A DNA stretch of 64,000 nucleotides from Eubacterium plexicaudatum ASF492 (GTDB taxonomy: Bacteria > Bacillota > Clostridia > Lachnospirales > Lachnospiraceae). The stretch covers positions 1,860,001-1,924,000 of the forward strand of contig NZ_AQFT02000001.1 of NCBI RefSeq assembly GCF_000364225.2, read 5' to 3'. Position numbers and translations under genes: made by a program. This document shows positions 58,499 to 64,000 of this stretch, in pieces; position 1 is the stretch's first letter; each line of letters starts with the position of its first letter. The notes under the pieces are model-generated. The model was not told where the DNA came from, did not search any database, and saw nothing but the letters and a program-made list of their open reading frames with translations.

Positions 58499-60005
58499 TA
58501 AAGCCTCTGAAATGTTCCGCCGTACCTGCAGGGCGTTTTCGGAAGTTAACGCTTTTTTCGATTCTGTCGCAACCGTATAGCTCCATTTAATAGGAAGCAA
58601 TTTCAGATATACATCTATGTTCTCTCTGTCGTTAATCACCATTTTGTCAAGCAGCTGTGTGTAAAATTCATCCTCGTACTCAATGCCACCGATAAGCTCA
58701 TCCACGGCGTTTTTAATATCCTCCATCAGCTCCTTTTGCTTTGCAATTACAACCTGCTGCTTTTCCATGCTTTCCGCCATAGATTTCAGGCTGTCGATTT
58801 CTGCATCGTATTTTGCCCTAAGAGCCGTAAATTCATCACGGTCAATATCGCCGCTTGTGTAAAGGTCAATCAAATCGGTACGTTTTTTCCGTACCGCTTC
58901 CATTTTATCTTCCGGAATATTTGTATCTGCATCAGTCATATCCGGTGAAATCACCTTGTTAATCATCTTAATCAAATTATCCGCTATGTTCCGGCGATCA
59001 ATGGTGAGCTGCTTGCAGACAAGATACATAATGTGGATGGCTTCTTCGTTGCGGATGCTTGCTCCGGAGCAGCCCACTTGATTCCCAGCCTTGTCGATGT
59101 GGGGGTTTCCATGCTTTGCACTCTCAAAACAACGCCATGCCTTATACTGGCTTCCATCCTTTCGGGTTTTGTATCGGGCAACATAACTTGCCCCACATCT
59201 GCCGCATTTGATTTTTCCGGAGAACGGATAGCGGTTGCTGTGTTTTGCCTTACCCTCCTGCGAAAGTGATTTTGCATCTAACATACGGTTTGCCTGATCG
59301 AAAAGTTCTCGGGAGATAATCGGTTCATGATGGTCTTTGAGTATGACAAATTCCTCCTGCCCAAGGTTTACTTTCTTTTCATGAGACAGGAAATCTGGCG
59401 TATAGGTTTTCTTCTGCACCAGGTCGCCGCAGTATTTTTCGTTACGTATCACTCGCAAAATGACGGTATTACTCCATTCTTTCACACGCATCGGATTTAT
59501 GCCCTCCTCCCGAAGCTCACGGGCGATAACATGCGTACCTTTGCCCTCGTCTACAAACTTGCGGAAGATAAGGCGGACGATTTTAGCTCCATTTTCATTG
59601 ATATACATTTTGCCGTTTTTTACATCATAGCCAAGCATACTGTGTCCGAACACAACGCCTTGTTCCATCCGGCGTTTCTGCCCCCATTTTACACGTTCGG
59701 AAGTCTTACGGCTTTCCTCCTGCGCGATAGAAGCCATAATGGCAAGGCGAAGCTCCGCATCACCGTCCAAGGTATTGATGTTATCGTTTAGAAAAATAAC
59801 ACCCACTCCGTGTTTTTTGAGATCACGGGTGTAGAATATGCTGTCAAGGGTATTTCTCGCAAAACGGGAAATCTCCTTTGTGATAATGAAATCAAAATCG
59901 CCGTTTTTGGCACTGGTAATCATGCGGTTAAATTCTTTTCTCTTTTTTGTGTTTGTTCCGGAGATGCCTTCATCTATGTAAATGGTGTCTTTGATACAAT
60001 TTGAT
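58460..60005 (-). pseudogene. Large serine recombinase lacking its N-terminal catalytic part
   Basis: From 59923 the frame has the end of the resolvase domain (FIITKEISRFARNTLDSI, IASIAQEESRKTSERVKWGQ in pieces), the recombinase domain (NPMRVKEWSNTVILRVIRNEKYCGDLV), a zinc ribbon (CGRCGASYVARYKTRKDG...CF) and a coiled coil. The same frame continues upstream with YIDEGISGTNTKKRKEFNR, which belongs to the resolvase domain, but before that (past about 60005) the sequence is repeat-derived and lacks the catalytic Ser region (YCRVST type). The last about 13 codons before the stop are cotJC sequence. So the copy is probably inactive on its own. Confidence 0.85.
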
Positions 60006-60052
60006 TTTGCCTTTGAACAATTTGATTTTCCTATACTTTTTGATTTTGCCTT
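59998..60052. repeat. Three direct repeats of TTTGATTTTGCCT type
   Basis: TTTGATTTTGCCT at 60001-60013, TTTGATTTTCCT at 60022-60033, and TTTGATTTTGCCT at about 60040-60052, spaced close to two helical turns. They fall at the point where the recombinase reading frame is cut, and could be recombinase or regulator sites, or the scar of slippage. Confidence 0.55.
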
Positions 60053-60102
60053 GTTGGGGGAGGGTTCAAATTGGAAAAGGCTATAAAAAATCCATCAAAA
60101 AC

Positions 60103-60288
60103 CACGGTAGACGCATGTCTCTGTTTTTAACAAAAAATGTCTTGATTTTTTATTAAAATAGCACAAAAATAAGCAATTTTATTATGTTTTAAAAATTTAC
60201 AAATTTTAGAATTAAGCAAAAATAAGCTCTATTTTTTATCAGAGAGCTATGTGTTTACAAATTGTTCATAAAGCATGCGTCTACCGTG
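60103..60288. repeat. 186-base AT-rich segment with perfect 15-bp inverted ends
   Basis: CACGGTAGACGCATG (60103-60117) and its exact reverse complement (60274-60288) flank a very AT-rich stretch. Inside, CAAAAATAAGC occurs twice (near 60174 and 60219). No ORF. It lies in the 320-base gap between the recombinase remnant and the 4-TM gene. May be a MITE-like unit, a regulatory RNA or a paired operator. Confidence 0.6.
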
Positions 60289-60391
60289 CATCAAAAGCAA
60301 ATTTCAATTGTAAAATAATGACCCTATGTTATACTATACCATAGATGCAAAAAAGGCACAATTTGTAGTTTTGAAAGGAATGAGTGTCAAA

Positions 60392-60970
60392 ATGGAGCCA
60401 TCAGAAATTATTTATGACCATTATAAGGAAACTGATGAGTTGCGAAGAAATGCACAGGGTAAAAGGGATAAAAGTTTTTTGTGTGTATGTATTTTAGAAG
60501 CTTTTTCATTTTTCTTATTAATAAAACCCGAAGAAGCATTGACCATATTTTTAGATGGTATCAATAGCCAATGGGAAACAAGCATAAGCTTTGGATTGGG
60601 TGTTTTACAAACTTTGTTATGGATTTTGGTTATATATGCAGCGATTCAATACATTCAATCAGTACTATACGTTGAACGATCATATCGGTATCAAAGCAAA
60701 CTTGAAAAAGAGCTTTCACAGGAAATAAGAAAAGTAATTAGTCGAGAAGGTGAAAATTATACAGATAATTATCCTATGATAAGTAACTTTATTGATTTGT
60801 TTTATAAAATGTTTTGTCCCATTCTTTTTTTAGTGATAAATTCAGTAAATATCTATAAAGAATGGGTTCAAACTCCAAAAGTTAATTTCAGACTTGTATG
60901 TGATACTGTGCTATATATTGCCTTATTTGTTATTTTATGGTTCTATTTTTTGAAATTCATTCTAAAATAA
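60392..60970 (+). CDS. Four-helix membrane protein next to a TIR gene (putative effector)
   Basis: I choose the ATG at 60392 (MEPSEIIYDHYKETDELRRN), with AAAGGA upstream at a slightly long distance; ATGs at 60380 and 60326 are alternatives. About 192 residues: a basic N-terminal helix, TM1 (FLCVCILEAFSFFLLI), TM2 (LGVLQTLLWILVIYAAIQYI), a cytoplasmic helix (YRYQSKLEKELSQEIRKVI), TM3 (MFCPILFLVINSVNIY) and TM4 (VLYIALFVILWFYFLKFIL). No enzyme or ligand-binding motif. Paired with the TIR gene 81 bases downstream; I infer a membrane-acting partner in an immune system. Function not known. Confidence 0.7.
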   Translation: MEPSEIIYDHYKETDELRRNAQGKRDKSFLCVCILEAFSFFLLIKPEEALTIFLDGINSQWETSISFGLGVLQTLLWILVIYAAIQYIQSVLYVERSYRYQSKLEKELSQEIRKVISREGENYTDNYPMISNFIDLFYKMFCPILFLVINSVNIYKEWVQTPKVNFRLVCDTVLYIALFVILWFYFLKFILK

Positions 60971-61051
60971 CAAACTGGTGTAAAATGCACATTCCAGGAA
61001 TCAAATTTATCGCCGACAAATTACGTAGAATATTAAAGGAGGTCTAAAATT

Positions 61052-61483
61052 ATGGCAAAGAAAAAGGTGTGCGTATCGTTTGATTATGAACATGATAAAC
61101 ATTATTACTATCTTTTGGCAGCATGGAATAATAATCCCAACATAAATTTTGGGATTAACGACTGTACTCCAAGTGAGATTCAATCTGAATCTGTATCCAA
61201 AATCAAACAAGTTCTCAGCACGAAAATAGGGCAAGCCAATTATATGGTTGCGATCATCGGAGAACACTCAACAGATACTCATCCAGATAGCGGAGAAATT
61301 GACTATAATAACTGGCAATCTTATGAAATTGCCAAAAACCATGAAAAGAAAAATGGTCTGGTAGTAGTTAAATTAGACTCATCATATTCTGCACCAGATG
61401 AATGCTATAATATCGGGACAAAATGGGTGACAGGATTTTCATTGGATGCAATTGAAAATGCATTAAAAGAGTTAGTAAATTAA
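61052..61483 (+). CDS. ThsB-like TIR protein (MTH538/DUF1863 type)
   Basis: 143 residues with AAAGGAGG eleven bases upstream, an excellent start. VCVSFDYEHDKHYYYLLAAWNNNPNINFGI is the first strand and loop of the ThsB-like TIR fold; MVAIIGEHS and NWQSYEIAKNHEKKNGLVVVKLD hold the central strands and the likely catalytic Glu (in SYEIAK), as in NAD-cleaving TIR proteins. In Thoeris systems such proteins sense phage and make a nucleotide signal. Here no ThsA (SIR2-SLOG or Macro-TM) is seen; the neighbour is the 4-TM protein. Confidence 0.88.
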   Translation: MAKKKVCVSFDYEHDKHYYYLLAAWNNNPNINFGINDCTPSEIQSESVSKIKQVLSTKIGQANYMVAIIGEHSTDTHPDSGEIDYNNWQSYEIAKNHEKKNGLVVVKLDSSYSAPDECYNIGTKWVTGFSLDAIENALKELVN

Positions 61484-61863
61484 AAATATGTATAACACTT
61501 ATAACGATTCTTTCTAATCTCTGGATATCTGTATATTTCATAATTTGCCAAAAATCTTTATATTGACTTGGCAAAGCAAAATGAAATTAACAGAATTACC
61601 CAAACATCAGAAAGAACCCTTATTATCATTTTTTAACTCTTTTATATAGATAATCAAATCCAATGGTACTATTTAGACGTTATAAAACCAGTTAATTAAG
61701 AAGAATAAAATATATTTAAGTCAAAAGTGTTAAAAGTTAAAATATAACCAACTGTATGCTTAGAATTTAAAACCTATATGAAACCAAAAATTTTTATCAT
61801 GTGGAACAAATAAAGCCTACTATATGGGAATATATTCATTTTTAACTTTAAATTGAATTTGAT
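61484..61863. other. Gene-free AT-rich gap
   Basis: 380 bases between the TIR gene and the first TIR-TM gene. Very AT-rich, stops in all frames; I find no convincing promoter pair, hairpin or RNA gene. The following gene also lacks a clear ribosome site, so its start may be controlled unusually. Confidence 0.5.
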
Positions 61864-63224
61864 ATGAAAAGAGATACATATAAGAAACAAAAAGTGTTTC
61901 CACCAAAATGTGATATATTTATCACCTATAGGTTTGACGAAGGAAAAATATACGCAAAAGATTTGTATGATAAATTAAAAAGTAAGGGCTATTGGGTTTG
62001 TCTAGATTTAGAAAATCCAAACAAGAAAGAAAGTAAATATATTTTTTCATGTTTAGACAATGCAAAAGATTTTATATTAATTCTTCCACCCCATGCGTTA
62101 GATTTCGGAAGATATAGTGACGATACTGCATTCCAAGAAAAAATAAAACAAGCAATTAAGTCAAAGGCTAACATAATACCAATTGAACTTGATAATTTTA
62201 AATGGCCAGAATCAACAAATTTTCCAGAATCACTAAGAGATATCTTAGAGTTTCAAAGCATACTTGTAAATCGGCATTTTGGTAATCAAGAAATAATAAA
62301 ACTTACAAAAAGGAACAGAAAATCGAAAAAAAGTTTTTAAAATCGAAAAAGCATTTAAATCAAAAAGTTTATTGTACCATTATTATATGTGCTTTGTTTG
62401 CTATATTTATTGCATTATCCTTTTGCTATGTTAAATCAATGCCTGTATTTTTTCTTAATGTAACAAACAACAAGCAATTACAGGATACCTTAGAAAACAG
62501 ATATAAACATTGGGATAAGTGCTATGCTATTACGAATACAGGAGGGAGAATTGGAAACATCAATATTAACCCCACTGCTACGATAGAAATTATAGTTGAT
62601 TCTGAAACAGAAGGTCACAGCGGGCGTATGGGTTCCATTACCATAGGCATTAAGAATTATTTTGAACAGATTTATCATATTGACGGAAAAACTTTTAACT
62701 CAGTCAGCATAGCAGAAACAAAATCACATTTAATAGCAGAATATTTAGCGGAGATAGTAGATTCCTTGCAAAAACAAAATCTTAATTTAATAATGTATTC
62801 AGTAAAGATACATTTTTTAGTTACTTACAGAGATATGTTAGGACTGGAACACAATATTATCTTAGAACCTGATTTCGATTATGATTTTTCATGTACCGCA
62901 CAAGATGAAGAAACCGAGATATATCTACTTCCTAGAACAATCATTGATACTACCCTTTATAAACGCAAATCAGTTCTGGAACCATATATTATTTCAGAGG
63001 TAATGAATGATGATCAGATTGTACCTAATGCAGAGCAAATTGCCCAAATAATAGACAATAATAAGAAATTGCTTTTTGATAAAGACTGCAATTTCACCAC
63101 AAATAATGATGGAACACTAAGCGGAGATACATATTATATCTTTAGCATATTAAAAAATGATAGTGACGATACAATTATGTTGCATGCAGAGCATGATAAT
63201 TGCGTATTATTAGAAAATAATTAG
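61864..63224 (+). CDS. TIR-transmembrane-ectodomain protein 1 (frameshifted)
   Basis: Two frames: TIR domain (CDIFITYRFDEGKIYAKDLYDKLKSKGYWVCLDLEN, FILILPPHALDFG, NIIPIELDNFKWPE), then, after adding one A to the run 62307-62311, KEQKIEKKFLKSKKHLNQKV, a membrane helix (YCTIIICALFAIFIALSFCYV) and about 250 residues ending DNCVLLENN. Restored length 453. At the conserved Glu before I..AI (FQEKIKQAI) there is Lys, so this copy may be inactive. No ribosome site is seen. Paralogue of the next gene. Confidence 0.75.
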
Positions 63225-63322
63225 GTTTATGTATAAATATTTTGTGAATTAGAGGCATCAAAAGATCGCATCATTCTCTTAAAAATTTTTGAATTATTAT
63301 ATAGGGGTGAAGAAATATTAAG

Positions 63323-64000
63323 ATGACACATAAAAAGATAAGAAATATATTTTTTCAAAAGAATCTGATATATTTATAAGTTATAGATCTAATGGTGGAA
63401 AGGAGTTCGCAGGACGCTTACATGATAGATTGGAAAAGGAAGGATACCATGTTTTTATTGATGTAAAAAATTTAAATTCAGGAAAATACAGAGAACAAAT
63501 ATTTTCACATATAAAGCAGGCAACTGATTTTCTGCTTATCTTATCTCCAAATGCACTAGATTTTAGCAAGAGAGATGATTTATTCAGAGAAGAAATAGAA
63601 TATGCTTTAAAACTTCAAAAAAATATTGTATTGATAAAACTCGAAAACTTTGAATGGCCAAAACAAATGTCGGAAACGATAGAATATCTCAAAACCTGTG
63701 ACAGTATTCCAGAAGATCACAGGTTATTTGATCAAATGATAACTACATTGACTACAAGAGATAAAAGCACCAAAAAGAAACTTCTCCAATCAAGGAAACA
63801 CTGGAATTTCCAAAAATTTTACTATATTTTGGAAGTATGTTTGCTGTATTAACAGGGTTGACTATTATAATTTACTTTTATTATATCAAATCAATGCCAG
63901 TATTTTCTCTAAGTATAAAAGACCAATTGGGTTTTATTGAGTACTCAGATGATGAGAGTTGGTCTTTAGAATATGTTATCACAAATATAGGAGAAAACGC
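63323..64000 (+). CDS. TIR-transmembrane-ectodomain protein 2 (frameshifted, cut by window end)
   Basis: ATG at 63323 with GGGGTGA upstream. MTHKKIRNIFF, then (one T missing at 63350-63355) SKESDIFISYRSNGGKEFAGRLHDRLEKEGYHVFIDVKN, FLLILSPNALDFSKRDDLFREEIEYALKLQKNIVLIKLENFEWP; conserved Glu present (REEIEYAL). A second shift near 63792 leads to FPKILLYFGSMFAVLTGLTIIIYFYYIKSMPVFSL in pieces: the membrane helix and start of the ectodomain, alike to the first copy (YVKSMPVFFL). The rest lies outside the window. Confidence 0.75.

Noticed and set aside
58499-58580. C-terminal part of the cotJC frame as true CotJC
   Set aside because: After GLLTDIG the residues do not match the family and are antisense to the recombinase gene.
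61007-61267. 86-residue antisense frame over the TIR gene
   Set aside because: No ribosome site; lies opposite a well-supported gene.

Overview
The window comes from a low-GC Gram-positive anaerobe. The closest fit is a motile, spore-forming member of the Lachnospiraceae (Roseburia/Agathobacter type). This rests on gene order: codY followed by one long fla/che operon with flbD, fliY, cheC, cheD and a sigma-28 gene, then rpsB-tsf. A monomeric [FeFe]-hydrogenase, a sigK-type sigma factor and a cotJ operon support it. The species cannot be fixed from sequence reading alone.

Layout. (1) 1-6400 is a graveyard of mobile DNA: an IS110-family transposase cut by the window edge, a transposase remnant next to it, the end of a DDE transposase with the start of its ATPase partner, and decayed plasmid/ICE genes (YodL-type protein with an in-frame amber stop, frameshifted Rpn-type nuclease, DUF6075-like protein). 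(2) 6441-44637, all on the minus strand, reads codY, flgB-flgC-fliE-fliF-fliG-fliH-fliI-fliJ-motE-like-fliK-flgD-flagellar operon protein-flgE-flbD-motA-motB-fliL-fliM-fliY-cheY-fliO-fliP-fliQ-fliR-flhB-flhA-flhF-flhG-pilZ-cheB-cheA-cheW-cheC-cheD-small membrane protein-sigma28-two accessory genes-mltG-like-rpsB-tsf. It encodes nearly all of the basal body, export gate, motor, hook and chemotaxis core. (3) 44826-49661 (minus) is topA, dprA, comM. (4) 49909-57591 holds a sigK-type sigma factor, an RluD-family pseudouridine synthase, a DUF5662 protein, a GH13 protein that seems to have lost its catalytic residues, a UvrD-type helicase and a group-B-like [FeFe]-hydrogenase. (5) 57829-58497 is cotJA-cotJB and the start of cotJC. 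(6) From about 58498 to the window end is an AT-rich island that splits cotJC. It carries a serine recombinase lacking its N-terminal catalytic part, then a 4-TM membrane protein paired with a ThsB-like TIR protein, then two tandem TIR-TM-ectodomain proteins, the second cut by the window edge.

Two points stand out. First, the island looks like a defence island placed inside a sporulation gene. The 4-TM/TIR pair and the tandem membrane-anchored TIR proteins are my best candidates for an undescribed immune system. Second, about 18 otherwise conserved genes, including essential rpsB and topA, carry single-base frameshifts, nearly all one-base losses in A/T runs. I read these mainly as sequence errors and give full-length coordinates across the shifts. 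The same error class also splits both TIR-TM genes, so their true products are longer than simple ORF calling suggests.
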